This document shows positions 27,367 through 36,050 of a stretch of DNA of 64,000 nt, in pieces. A program made the translations under genes and the position numbers. The notes under the pieces are model-generated. The model did not search any database. It saw only the letters and a program-made list of their open reading frames with translations, and had not been told where the DNA came from. Position 1 is the stretch's first letter; each line of letters begins with the position of its first letter. Source of the stretch: Streptomyces sp. NBC_01445 (lineage in GTDB: Bacteria > Actinomycetota > Actinomycetes > Streptomycetales > Streptomycetaceae); contig NZ_CP109485.1 in the NCBI RefSeq assembly GCF_035918235.1, positions 992,001-1,056,000 of the forward strand, given 5' to 3'.

Positions 27367-29115
27367 TCAGAACGCCTGGCGGGGCGGGGCGGAGTCGCTG
27401 GCGCCGACCAGGAAGTCGAGGTCCACGCCCGTGTCGGCCTGGGTGACGTGCTGGGTGTAGAGGTAGGTCCAGCCGCGGTCGGCGGGCGGTGCCGGCGGCT
27501 GCCACTCGGTGCGGCGCCGCTCCAGTTCCGCGTCCTCGACCAGTACGTCGAGGCGTCGCGCGGGCACGTCGAGGCGTACGTCGTCCCCCGTGCGTACAAG
27601 GGCGAGCGGGCCGCCGACCGCGGCCTCGGGCGCGACGTGCAGGACGCAGGTGCCGAAGGCGGTGCCGGACATGCGGGCGTCGGAGATGCGGACCATGTCG
27701 CGCACGCCTGCGTCCAGGAGCTTCTTCGGGAGCTGGAGGTTGCCGACCTCCGGCATACCGGGGTAGCCCTTGGGGCCGGTATTGCGGACGATGAGGACGG
27801 TGTCGGCGGTGACGTCCAGGTCGGGGTCCTCGGCGACGGCGAGGTAGTCCTCCAGCGAGTCGAAGACGAGCGCGGGCCCGGTGTGGCTGAGCAGCTTCGG
27901 GTCGGCGGCCGACTGCTTGATGACGGCGCCGTTCGGGGCTAGGTTGCCGCGCAGGACGGCGGTGCCGGTGCCGGCGGGCTGTACCGGGCGGTCCATGGGG
28001 CGGATCACCTCACGGTCGTGGACCTGCGCGCCCTCGCAGTTGTCGACGAGGCCACGTCCGGTGACGGTGACCGTGTCGCGGTGGAGCTGGTCGCGCAGGT
28101 CGTTGACGAGTGCGGGCAGCCCGCCGGCGTACGCGAACTCCTCCATGAGGAAGCGCCCCGACGGCATCAGGTCGATGAGCAGCGGGAGTTCGGCACCGAG
28201 ACGGTCGAAGTCGTCGAGGGCGAGCGGCACACCGAGTCGGCCCGCGATGGCGAGGAGGTGGACGACGGCGTTGGTGGAACCGCCGATGGCCGCGTTGATC
28301 CGGATGGCGTTCTCGAAGGCGGCGCGCGTCATGATGCGCCCCGGGGTGAGGTCACTGCCGGCGAGTGCGACGGCGCGGGCGCCGGTCTCCTCGGCGAGGG
28401 TGCCGCGGCGCGCGTCGACCGCGGGCAGGCCCGAGCCGCCGGGGAGCATCATGCCGAGTGCCTCGGTCAGGCACGCCATGGTGGAGGCGGTACCCATCGT
28501 CATGCAGTGACCGGCGCTGCGGTTGAGGGAGCTCTCGAACTCGGTGAACTCCTCCTGGGTGATGGTCCCGGCCCGCAGTTCCTCGGTCATGCGCCAGATG
28601 TCCGTGCCGGAGCCGACGTTGCGGCCCTGGAATCGCCCGTTGAGCATCGGGCCGCCGGTGAAGACGATCGCGGGGACGCCCGCGCTCGCGGCGCCCATGA
28701 GGGCGGCGGGGGTGGTCTTGTCGCAGCCGGTGAGCAGGACGACGGCGTCCAGGGGGTTGGCCCGTATCTGTTCCTCGATCTCCATCGCGGCGAGGTTGCG
28801 GTAGAGCATCGAGGTGGGGCGCAGGAACGGCTCGCCCAGGGACATGGCGGGGAATTCGAGAGGGAAGCCGCCGGCCTGGAGGACGCCGCGCTTCACGGCG
28901 TCCGCGATGAGCTGGAGGTGGCCGTTGCAGGGCGTCAGTTCGGAGAAGGTGTTGCAGATGCCGATGACCGGGCGGCCGTCGAAGTTGTGACCGCCGCGGC
29001 CCATCGCGCGCAGATGGTGGCGGGAGATGAAGCCGTTCTTGCCGCCGTCGCCGAACCAGGCGCGGGAGCGCAGCGGCGCCTCGCTGTCGGCGGGCGTGGG
29101 TTCGAGCGCGGCCAT
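27367..29115 (-). CDS. IlvD/Edd-family sugar-acid dehydratase
   Basis: 582 residues from ATG 29115 behind GGAAGGA. The Cys ligands of the Fe-S cluster are visible in VIGICNTFSELTPCNGH, LLTGCDKTTPA and SAGHCMTMGTAS. The remaining family motifs (IGGSTNAVVHL, NLAPNGAVIK, GPKGYPGMPEV, DARMSGTAFGTCVLHV) are intact. The opening RSRAWFGDGGKNGFISRHHLRA is typical of pentonate and similar sugar-acid dehydratases rather than the branched-chain amino-acid enzyme. It produces 2-keto-3-deoxy acids in the cytoplasm. It is the first gene of an operon with the DapA-like and GntR genes. Confidence 0.88.
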   Translation of the reverse strand: MAALEPTPADSEAPLRSRAWFGDGGKNGFISRHHLRAMGRGGHNFDGRPVIGICNTFSELTPCNGHLQLIADAVKRGVLQAGGFPLEFPAMSLGEPFLRPTSMLYRNLAAMEIEEQIRANPLDAVVLLTGCDKTTPAALMGAASAGVPAIVFTGGPMLNGRFQGRNVGSGTDIWRMTEELRAGTITQEEFTEFESSLNRSAGHCMTMGTASTMACLTEALGMMLPGGSGLPAVDARRGTLAEETGARAVALAGSDLTPGRIMTRAAFENAIRINAAIGGSTNAVVHLLAIAGRLGVPLALDDFDRLGAELPLLIDLMPSGRFLMEEFAYAGGLPALVNDLRDQLHRDTVTVTGRGLVDNCEGAQVHDREVIRPMDRPVQPAGTGTAVLRGNLAPNGAVIKQSAADPKLLSHTGPALVFDSLEDYLAVAEDPDLDVTADTVLIVRNTGPKGYPGMPEVGNLQLPKKLLDAGVRDMVRISDARMSGTAFGTCVLHVAPEAAVGGPLALVRTGDDVRLDVPARRLDVLVEDAELERRRTEWQPPAPPADRGWTYLYTQHVTQADTGVDLDFLVGASDSAPPRQAF

Positions 29116-29268
29116 TTATGGTCCTTCCGGTGCAGTGCCGGGGCCGTGACCGCGGCCGTGATCAAGCCGTGTCCGACGCACCCCTTCAATGGTGCTATCA
29201 AATCACGATACGGTCCCGGCGTGTCCAGAGGATCGACGCGGATCCGGCACGAACGACGTGGGAGAGCC
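29116..29268. promoter_or_regulatory. Divergent promoter region, dehydratase operon / MFS
   Basis: This 153-base spacer must hold both promoters. It is locally AT-richer at 29190-29212, where TATC (29196-29199) and GATA (29207-29210) form a short inverted repeat with a 7-base spacer. This is a weak candidate for the GntR operator. Confidence 0.3.
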
Positions 29269-30591
29269 GTGGAATCGACAGTCATGAAAGCGGTCACCTG
29301 GCGGCTGATGCCGTTCCTGGTCCTGCTGTATCTGGTGGCGTACATAGACCGGTCCAACGTCGGCTTCGCCAAGCTGACCCTCCAGGACCAACTCGGCCTG
29401 TCGAACGCCGCGTTCACCTTCGGCCAGGTCGCGTTCTTCATCGCGTACGCGATCTTCGAGGTGCCGAGCAACGTCTACCTCGACCACTTCGGCGCGCGCC
29501 GCTGGTTCACCCGCATCATGCTCAGCTGGGGCGTGGTGACCGTCCTGACGGCGCTGGTCACCAACGACTGGCAGTTCTACGCCGCGCGCTTCCTGCTCGG
29601 CGTCGCCGAGGCCGGCTTCTACCCGGGGGTCCTCTACTACCTCACCAAGTGGTACCCGTACCGCTACCGGGCGCGCATGACCGGCTGGTTCATGATGTCC
29701 GCGCCGCTCGCCTTCATCATCGGCAACCCCGTGATGGGCGCGCTCGACGACCTCGACGGCACGCTCGGGCTCGAAGGCTGGCAGTGGATCTTCATCGCGA
29801 CGGGCGTACCGGCGATCGTGCTCGGCTTCGTCACCCTGCGGCTCCTGCCCGACGGTCCCGAAGGCGTGCGCTGGCTGGCCGCCGACGAGCAGGCCTGGAT
29901 CGCCGGTGAACTCGCCGCCGAGGCCGGTGCGTTGGGCGAGCGTGGACACGGCAGTCCGCTGCGCGCGCTGCGCGACCGGCGCGTACTCCTGCTGTCCCTC
30001 TTCTACCTGTGCTTCCCGCTGGGCGCCTACGGGCTGAGCTTCTGGCTGCCTACGATCGTCGACGGCTTCGGCGGCCTCTCCACGACGGCCACCGGCTTCA
30101 TCACCGCCATCCCGTACGTCTTCGTGGCCATCGGCCTGTACGTCGTGCCGAAGCTCGCCGACCGCAGCGGCACCCGCTATCCGTGGATCGCGGGCACCGC
30201 CGCCCTCGGCGCCCTCGGTCTCGCGGCCAGCGCCCTGACCGGCAACCATGTGCTGCAGATGGCCTTCATCAGCCTTGCGGCGATGTGCATCTTCGCGGGG
30301 CAGCCGGTGCTGTGGTCGCTCCCCTCACGCTTCCTGACGGGGATTCAGGCGGCGTCCGGCATCGCGGTGATCAACGCCGTGGGCAATCTGGGCGGCGGCT
30401 TCGGGCCGATGGGGATCGGCGTGGTCGTCGACCGCACGGGGTCGGCCGTGGGCGGGCTGTGGTTCCTGGTCGCCGCCATGGTCATCGCGGCGGTCGCCAC
30501 GCCGGGGATCCGGCGGCTCGTCGAGGGCGGGCCCGTGGTCGCCCACGTGCCCGCCGCGTCGGCCACGGCTGAGGGGCGTACGAAGGTCTGA
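29269..30591 (+). CDS. MFS transporter, anion:cation symporter type (sugar-acid uptake)
   Basis: 440 residues from GTG 29269, with GGGAGAG just upstream; ATG 29284 is an alternative. The sequence LMPFLVLLYLVAYIDRSNVGFA in the first membrane segment, and GVAEAGFYPGVLYYLTKWYP in the fourth to fifth region, are hallmarks of the ACS family (phthalate, glucarate, galactonate and tartrate transporters). Twelve membrane segments are apparent. Its divergent placement next to the dehydratase operon supports import of the sugar acid that the dehydratase uses. Confidence 0.88.
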   Translation: MESTVMKAVTWRLMPFLVLLYLVAYIDRSNVGFAKLTLQDQLGLSNAAFTFGQVAFFIAYAIFEVPSNVYLDHFGARRWFTRIMLSWGVVTVLTALVTNDWQFYAARFLLGVAEAGFYPGVLYYLTKWYPYRYRARMTGWFMMSAPLAFIIGNPVMGALDDLDGTLGLEGWQWIFIATGVPAIVLGFVTLRLLPDGPEGVRWLAADEQAWIAGELAAEAGALGERGHGSPLRALRDRRVLLLSLFYLCFPLGAYGLSFWLPTIVDGFGGLSTTATGFITAIPYVFVAIGLYVVPKLADRSGTRYPWIAGTAALGALGLAASALTGNHVLQMAFISLAAMCIFAGQPVLWSLPSRFLTGIQAASGIAVINAVGNLGGGFGPMGIGVVVDRTGSAVGGLWFLVAAMVIAAVATPGIRRLVEGGPVVAHVPAASATAEGRTKV

Positions 30592-30612
30592 ACGCGGTGA
30601 GAGCGACCGGAC

Positions 30613-30652
30613 GCGGTGGGGGCGACGGACTGCCCCCACACCCCCACCGCGA
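30613..30652. terminator. Bidirectional hairpin terminator
   Basis: An 11-bp perfect stem (30613-30623 with 30642-30652) around an 18-base loop lies between the convergent MFS and serine-hydrolase genes. Confidence 0.6.
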
Positions 30653-30657
30653 CGGCA

Positions 30658-31803
30658 TCACGCGCCGAGACACTCGCGTACAGCCGCGATCAGGCGGTTG
30701 GCGCGGGCGTCGCCGTGGCCGATCATTCGATTGGCCACATAGGCGAAGCCGACCCCGAACTCGTCGTCCCCAAAGGCGAATTGGCCTCCGGCGCCGTCGT
30801 TGCCGAAGCTGCGGGCACCGAGCATCGGGCGGAAGGACGGCGAGTCGAGCAGGAAGCCCGATCCCCAGCGCGCGCCCGCGTCGAAGCCGAGCCACCCCTC
30901 CCCCGAGGACACCTCACGTACCGCGTCGGTCACCGTGTCCGTCGTGAGCAGCCGCTCCCCGCCCTCGATACCGGTCACGGCGGCCGCGTAGAGCCCGGCG
31001 AGGCCGCTCGCGGAGGCGACCGCGCCCGCTCCGGGGAGTTCCATGGCGTGCAGCTCCGGGTCGTTCCAGCCGTGCGGCGCGTCGAGCCCGGGAAAGACGA
31101 GCGCGCCGTTCATCGTCACGATGCGCGTGAGCAGGTGCTCGGGTCCCGGCATCCCCGGCCGCCCCTCGGCCTCGACGAGCCGGGCCACACGATCCGACTC
31201 GACGGCGGGCAGGCCGATCCAGGCCCGCAGCCCGAGTGGGTCACCGACCGTACGGCGGAAGCAGGCGCCCGGGGTGCGGCCGGTGATACGCCGGATCACC
31301 TCGCCGACGAGGAAGCCGAACACGTGACCGTGGTACTCGTACGCGGTGCCCGGCTCCCACAGGGGCTTCTGCTCCTCGATGGCACGGATCACCGGTGCCC
31401 AGCCGGCGATCTCCTCGAAGGAGAGCACCCGGTCGAGGGCGGGCACTCCCGCACGGTGGCCGAGGACCATGCGGGTGGTGACGGTCTCCTTGCCGTGGCG
31501 GGCGAACTCCGGCCAGTAGCGGCTCACCGGAGCGTCGAGGTCGACCCGACCCTCCTGCGCGAGCAGATGGGCGGTGAGGCTCACGAGGCCCTTGGCGCAG
31601 GAGAAGACGGGGACGGTGGTGTCCCGTTCCCAGGCACGCCCGGTCCGCTCGTCCGCGACGCCGCCCCACAGCTCGACGACCTTGCGTCCGCCGGCGAACA
31701 CCGTGACGGCAGCGCCGAGTTCGGGGAACTCCGTGAAGTTCCGCGCGAACACGTCGGCGACCGCCCCGAAGCGTTCGTCGGCCCAACCGTTGCGCTGCTC
31801 CAT
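30658..31803 (-). CDS. Beta-lactamase-fold serine hydrolase (family VIII esterase-like)
   Basis: 381 residues with AGGACGGGAC before the ATG. The class-C/PBP-like fold shows SCAK (S-x-x-K, nucleophile Ser near residue 69) in VFSCAKGLVSLTAHLL, YEYHGHVFG in the position of the Y-x-N motif, and FGNDGAGGQ in the K/H-x-G position. There is no signal peptide, so it is probably a cytoplasmic esterase or amidase rather than an antibiotic-resistance lactamase. It is downstream of the alcohol dehydrogenase but separated from it by a strong hairpin, so it is likely transcribed separately. A role in ester cleavage within the lipid island is only an inference. Confidence 0.82.
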   Translation of the reverse strand: MEQRNGWADERFGAVADVFARNFTEFPELGAAVTVFAGGRKVVELWGGVADERTGRAWERDTTVPVFSCAKGLVSLTAHLLAQEGRVDLDAPVSRYWPEFARHGKETVTTRMVLGHRAGVPALDRVLSFEEIAGWAPVIRAIEEQKPLWEPGTAYEYHGHVFGFLVGEVIRRITGRTPGACFRRTVGDPLGLRAWIGLPAVESDRVARLVEAEGRPGMPGPEHLLTRIVTMNGALVFPGLDAPHGWNDPELHAMELPGAGAVASASGLAGLYAAAVTGIEGGERLLTTDTVTDAVREVSSGEGWLGFDAGARWGSGFLLDSPSFRPMLGARSFGNDGAGGQFAFGDDEFGVGFAYVANRMIGHGDARANRLIAAVRECLGA

Positions 31804-31951
31804 CGTGTCCCGTCCTCCGCGTGGTCGTTTCGCGGAGTCGCCGGCACCAGCTGCCCGTACACCCCGCGGTCGTCGAAACGATCACCGTACGGGGATGCGC
31901 CGCGGGCCTCGAACTGTTTTCGGGCGGGCCCGTGCGGCGTCGGGTGCGGCA

Positions 31952-31988
31952 AGGTGCCGGGCCGCAGTCGCGGGGCGGCCCGGCACCT
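31952..31988 (-). terminator. Hairpin terminator after alcohol dehydrogenase gene
   Basis: A perfect 14-bp stem (31952-31965 with 31975-31988) and 9-base loop lie 9 bases past the alcohol dehydrogenase stop codon. Confidence 0.8.
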
Positions 31989-31997
31989 CGTGGTGCG

Positions 31998-33074
31998 TTA
32001 CGCGATGTCGATGATCGTGCGCAGCGCCTCGCCCGTGTGCATCTGGCGGATCGCCTCGTTGATGTCCGTCAGAGGGACGTGGTGCGTGATCATCGAGTCG
32101 AGGTCGATCCGGCCCGCGCGCCACAGGTCGATGATCGTGGCGTAGGTGCGGCGGACGTCGTCGCCTCCGTAGAACGACGGCAGGATCGCCTTCTCGCTCA
32201 TGACCAGTTCGCCCATGCTGATGTCGGTCATCTCCGTACGGGAGCCGGCGCCGACCAGGCAGACCGTGCCGCCGAGGCGGGTCACGTCGTACGCGGCGCG
32301 CAGCGTGGCGGCCTTGCCCACGGCCTCGAAGGCGTAGTCGACGCCGAATCCGCCGGTGAGGCCCTTGACGGTCTCTGCCAGGTCCTCGGGGGCGACAGCG
32401 TCGGTGGCGCCGAACTTCAGGGCCGTCTCACGGCGGCCGGCGGTCGGGTCGACGGCGATGATCCGCGCGGCTCCGGCCACCTTGGCGCCCTGGAGGATGC
32501 TGATGCCGACGCCGCCGAGGCCGATCACGACGACCGACGAACCCGGCTTCACCCTGGCCGTGTTGAGGGCGGCGCCTATGCCGGTGGTGACGCCGCAGCC
32601 GATCAGGGCGGCTATCTCGTAGGGCACGTCGTCGGGGATCGGGATGGCCGCGTACGCCGCGATGACCGTCTCCTCGGCGAACGTGCCGGCACCGAGCATG
32701 CCGGGGACGATCGTCTCGCCGTCCTTGAAGTTGGGGTTGCCGAGGTTGCGGTAGCCGCTGCGGCACATGTGGCCCTCGCCCGCCTTGCAGGAGGGGCACT
32801 TGTCGCACGGGGGCATCCAGCAGACGATGACGCGGTCGCCGGGCTTGACGTGCGTGACGCCCTCGCCGACCTCGACCACCTCGCCCGCGCCCTCGTGGCC
32901 GGGGATGAACGGCGCGGGGTGCGCGAGCACACCGCTCATGGCCGACAGGTCGGAGTGGCACAGGCCGGCCTTGTGCATCTTGACGCGGACCCGGCCGGGG
33001 CCGAAGGACACGGTCTCGACGTCCCTCACGTCCAGGCTGCCGTCTCCGGTGTTGTGCAGGATTGCTGCGTGCAC
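31998..33074 (-). CDS. Zinc-dependent alcohol dehydrogenase
   Basis: 358 residues from GTG 33074, with GAGGAG about 8 bases upstream. Catalytic zinc ligands are in AGLCHSDLSAM (Cys), GHEGAGEV (His-Glu) and the downstream Cys in LIGCGVTTG. The structural zinc loop has four Cys in PPCDKCPSCKAGEGHMC. A Rossmann motif VIGLGGVGISILQGA binds NAD. This is a class III/benzyl-alcohol-type medium-chain dehydrogenase, expected to oxidise a primary alcohol to an aldehyde. It follows the aldehyde dehydrogenase by 32 bases in one operon and would act just after the alkyl sulfatase in the proposed pathway. Confidence 0.9.
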   Translation of the reverse strand: MHAAILHNTGDGSLDVRDVETVSFGPGRVRVKMHKAGLCHSDLSAMSGVLAHPAPFIPGHEGAGEVVEVGEGVTHVKPGDRVIVCWMPPCDKCPSCKAGEGHMCRSGYRNLGNPNFKDGETIVPGMLGAGTFAEETVIAAYAAIPIPDDVPYEIAALIGCGVTTGIGAALNTARVKPGSSVVVIGLGGVGISILQGAKVAGAARIIAVDPTAGRRETALKFGATDAVAPEDLAETVKGLTGGFGVDYAFEAVGKAATLRAAYDVTRLGGTVCLVGAGSRTEMTDISMGELVMSEKAILPSFYGGDDVRRTYATIIDLWRAGRIDLDSMITHHVPLTDINEAIRQMHTGEALRTIIDIA

Positions 33075-33106
33075 GGTGTTCTTCTCCTCGGTGGTCGTGG
33101 GGTCGG

Positions 33107-34576
33107 TCAGGCCTTGGCCGGAGCCGGCAGGTTGACGGTCTTGTACTCGAAGTAGGCCGCGAGGCCCTCGGGACCGAACTCGCGGCCGATGCCGGAGTTC
33201 TTGTAGCCGCCGAAGGGGGCGGCCAGGTCGAGGCGGAAGCCGTTGACGGTGATGGTGCCGGTGCGCACCTTGCGGGCTACCTCCGTGGCGCGCGCCTCGT
33301 CGGCGCCGAACACGGCGCCGGACAGGCCGAATTCGGAGTCGTTGGCGAGGGCGACCGCCTCGTCCTCGGTCTCGTAGCGGATGAGGCAGACGACCGGGCC
33401 GAAGATCTCCTCGCGGGCGATCCGCATGTCGTTGGTGACGTCGCCGAACAGGGTCGGCTCGACGTACCAGCCGGTGGTCAGTCCCGAGGGGACGCCGCCG
33501 CCGGTGAGGACCTTGGCGCCCTCCTCCCGGCCGATGCGGATGTAGTCGAGGTTCCGCTCCCGCTGCTTCCTCGTCACCATCGGGCCGACCACGGTGGCCG
33601 GGTCGGACGGGTCGCCGACCTTGAGCCCGGCGAAGGCGCCGGTGAGGACGGCGGCCACCTCGTCGTAGCGGGCGGCGGGCACGAGAATGCGGGTGAGGGC
33701 GACGCACGCCTGGCCGCTGTTCGCGGCGCAGGTGCCGCCCACGATCGCGGGCACGGCGACGGAGAGGTCCGCGTCGTCGAGCAGGATCGCGGCGGACTTG
33801 CCGCCCAGCTCGAGGGAGACTCGCGTGAGGTTCCGGGCGGCGGCGGCTGCGATCGCCTTGCCCGCGCCGACCGAGCCGGTGAACGCGACCTTGTCGATCC
33901 CCGGGTGCGCCACCAGGTAGGAGCTGGTCTCACGGTCGGCCGGCAGAACGCTGAGGACACCCTCGGGCAGACCCGCGTCGGCGCACACCTGCGCCAGCCA
34001 CAGGGCGTCGAGCGGTGTCTCCGGCGACGGCTTCAGTACGACGGCGCAGCCCGCGAGCAGCGCCGGGGCCAGCTTGCCCGCGATGGTCAGTTGCGGCACG
34101 TTCCACGGGGTGATCGCGGCGACCACACCGACCGGTTCGCGGCGTACGAGGACCGGGCCGCCGGTGCCCTCGCGCTCTTCCTCCTCCTGGATCCGGCCGG
34201 CGGCAGCGATGGCGACACCGAAGGTACCGACGGCGGACAGGGCCTGACCCCGCACCGAGAACAGCATGGGCGAGCCGTTCTGCAGGGTGATCAGCTCGGC
34301 GAGCTCCTGATGGCGGGCGGCGAGGGCGTCCTTGATACGGGTGACGACCTCGATGCGCTCCTTGAGCGGCAGCCGCGGCCACGGGCCGTGGTCGAACGCC
34401 TCACGTGCCGCGGCGACCGCGAGGTCCACGTCCTCGGGCGTCGCGTGGGGCACGCGGCCGACCACGCGCTCGGTCACGGGCGAGATCACCTCGATGGTGT
34501 CGCGGCCGGCCGGCTCGGCCCAGCGGCCGCCGATGAAGAGCGTGCGGTGTTCCACGACGGCGTGGCTGTCGGTCAT
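33107..34576 (-). CDS. Aldehyde dehydrogenase (NAD(P)+)
   Basis: 489 residues from ATG 34576 with GAGGAC upstream; the frame continues further without a good start. Standard motifs are present: PWNVPQLTIAGKLAPALLAGC, FTGSVGAGKAIA (cofactor loop), LELGGKSAAI (general base Glu), NSGQACVALTR (catalytic Cys near residue 290) and EEIFGPVVCLI. It should oxidise the fatty aldehyde from the adjacent alcohol dehydrogenase to the fatty acid. It is the first gene of the leftward operon, whose promoter region holds operator copies A and B. Confidence 0.92.
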   Translation of the reverse strand: MTDSHAVVEHRTLFIGGRWAEPAGRDTIEVISPVTERVVGRVPHATPEDVDLAVAAAREAFDHGPWPRLPLKERIEVVTRIKDALAARHQELAELITLQNGSPMLFSVRGQALSAVGTFGVAIAAAGRIQEEEEREGTGGPVLVRREPVGVVAAITPWNVPQLTIAGKLAPALLAGCAVVLKPSPETPLDALWLAQVCADAGLPEGVLSVLPADRETSSYLVAHPGIDKVAFTGSVGAGKAIAAAAARNLTRVSLELGGKSAAILLDDADLSVAVPAIVGGTCAANSGQACVALTRILVPAARYDEVAAVLTGAFAGLKVGDPSDPATVVGPMVTRKQRERNLDYIRIGREEGAKVLTGGGVPSGLTTGWYVEPTLFGDVTNDMRIAREEIFGPVVCLIRYETEDEAVALANDSEFGLSGAVFGADEARATEVARKVRTGTITVNGFRLDLAAPFGGYKNSGIGREFGPEGLAAYFEYKTVNLPAPAKA

Positions 34577-34715
34577 GTGCTTGGTCCTCGCTTCGTTGCG
34601 CATGCCGGGGTTACCGGATGGAATCGTGAACCGTCCCCACCACCGGCCTGAAGTGAACTGCTTCTCATTCGGAGACGCGCGGGATGGGCATGAATACCCG
34701 GCCACACACCCATCA

Positions 34716-34733
34716 AGTTAATTCACACTAACT
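34716..34733. promoter_or_regulatory. TetR-type operator A: AGTTA-N8-TAACT
   Basis: A perfect 5-bp inverted repeat with an 8-base spacer (AGTTA ATTCACAC TAACT). It lies 140 bases upstream of the aldehyde dehydrogenase start, in the promoter region shared with the acyl-CoA dehydrogenase gene at 34838. It is one of seven copies in the island, all with the same spacing. Confidence 0.65.
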
Positions 34734-34775
34734 CTTTGGTCCAGGGGTTGCACACCCCGAAACCCTGGACAGGGC

Positions 34776-34793
34776 GGTTATCGCGAATTAACT
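34776..34793. promoter_or_regulatory. TetR-type operator B: GGTTA-N8-TAACT
   Basis: Second copy (GGTTA TCGCGAAT TAACT), 45 bases upstream of the acyl-CoA dehydrogenase GTG at 34838. Outer bases of A and B also form a 10-bp long-range inverted repeat (AAGTTAATTC 34715-34724, GAATTAACTT 34785-34794). Confidence 0.65.
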
Positions 34794-34837
34794 TAGGCAC
34801 GGCTCGGCGAGTGTGCCGGGCATGCGAGGAAGGAACC

Positions 34838-36001
34838 GTGACCGTGCGTCGCAGGGTGTTCACCAAGGACCACGAGGCATTCCGGACGACCGTCCGTGAC
34901 TTCATCGCCGAGGAGGTCGTCCCCCACTACGCGGACTGGGAGCGGCGGGGCCACGTGCCGCGCGAGCTGTACCGCAAGCTCGGCGACCTCGGCGTCTTCG
35001 GCATCAACGTGCCCGAGGAGTACGGCGGCGCGGGCGTCACCGACTTCACCTACCAGACCGTGATCCGCGAGGAGTGCGGGCGCGCGGGCGTCGGGTTCGG
35101 CGCGGAGTCCGTGCACACCTGCCTCGTCCTGCCGTACCTGCTCGAGTTCGGCAGCGAGGAGCAGAAGAAGCGCTGGCTCCCCGGCTTCCTGTCCGGCGAG
35201 ACGATGACCGCGATCGCCATGACGGAGCCCGGGACCGGCTCCGACCTCGCCGGCATCGCCACGCGCGCCACCCTCTCCGCCGACGGCACGCACTACGTCC
35301 TCAACGGCGCCAAGACGTTCATCACCGGCGGCGCGCAGGCAGACCTGATCCTGGTCGTCTGCCGGACCTCGCCCTACGACCCCGCCGACCGCCGCGGGGG
35401 GCTCTCGATCCTGTGCGTGGACACCACGTCCGGGGGATTCGCCGTCGGCCGCAAGCTCGACAAGATCGGCCTGCGCGCGCAGGACACCGCCGAACTGTCC
35501 TTCACCGACGTCAAGGTGCCGGTACGCGACCTCCTCGGCCAGGAGGGCGCGGCCTTCGCCTACCTCACCCACAACCTCGCGGTGGAGCGCCTCGGCGCCG
35601 CCATCGGTGCCTACGCCAACGCCGCCGGCGCGATCGGCCTCGCCCAGGAGTACGTGAGCGGGCGCCAGGTCTTCGGGAAGCCGGTCGCCGCCTTCCAGAA
35701 CACCAAGTTCGTCCTCGCCGAGTGCGCCACCGAGGTCGCCGCCGCCCAGGCCCTCGTGGACCGCGCCCTGGAGGAGCACGCGGCGGGTGAGCTGACGCCG
35801 GCCGACGCGGCCAGGGCCAAGCTCTTCTGCACCGAGGTCGCGGGTCGCGTCATCGACAAGTGCCTCCAACTGCACGGCGGATACGGCTACATGCTCGAGT
35901 ACCCGATCGCCCGCCTGTACGCGGACACCCCCGTCAACCGGATCTACGCCGGTACCAGCGAGGTCATGAAGACGATCATCGCCAAGGACCTCGGGCTCTG
36001 A
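34838..36001 (+). CDS. Acyl-CoA dehydrogenase
   Basis: 387 residues from GTG 34838 (GAGGAAGGA upstream; GTG 34844 is also possible). The flavoprotein motifs are AIAMTEPGTGSDLAG (FAD contacts), TFITGGAQADLILVV, VFGKPVAAFQNTKF, LQLHGGYGYMLEYPIARL and IYAGTSEVMKTIIAKDLGL, with the Glu of GTSE as expected catalytic base. It catalyses alpha,beta-dehydrogenation of an acyl-CoA, passing electrons to ETF. It is closely similar to the dehydrogenases at 48974 and 52899. First gene of the rightward operon with thiolase, thioesterase, enoyl-CoA hydratase and ligase. Confidence 0.93.
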   Translation: MTVRRRVFTKDHEAFRTTVRDFIAEEVVPHYADWERRGHVPRELYRKLGDLGVFGINVPEEYGGAGVTDFTYQTVIREECGRAGVGFGAESVHTCLVLPYLLEFGSEEQKKRWLPGFLSGETMTAIAMTEPGTGSDLAGIATRATLSADGTHYVLNGAKTFITGGAQADLILVVCRTSPYDPADRRGGLSILCVDTTSGGFAVGRKLDKIGLRAQDTAELSFTDVKVPVRDLLGQEGAAFAYLTHNLAVERLGAAIGAYANAAGAIGLAQEYVSGRQVFGKPVAAFQNTKFVLAECATEVAAAQALVDRALEEHAAGELTPADAARAKLFCTEVAGRVIDKCLQLHGGYGYMLEYPIARLYADTPVNRIYAGTSEVMKTIIAKDLGL

Positions 36002-36050
36002 GCCCCGCTCCCCCACCCTCTTCCCCCCCAGGCCCCCTCAGGAGGACTCC

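Noticed and set aside
28018..29268. Plus-strand open frame running through the IlvD/Edd gene into the MFS gene
   Set aside because: Antisense to a conserved dehydratase; the translated part is Val/Glu/Gly/Arg-rich with no domain. Only the section from 29269 is the real MFS gene.
30658..31803. Antibiotic-resistance beta-lactamase
   Set aside because: No signal peptide and divergent second and third motifs; it fits a cytoplasmic esterase-like serine hydrolase better.
34737..34770. TGGTCCAGGGG and CCCTGG stretches resembling half of a DasR (dre) site
   Set aside because: Only one half matches the TGGTCTAGACCA pattern, and the position is better explained as sequence between operator copies A and B.
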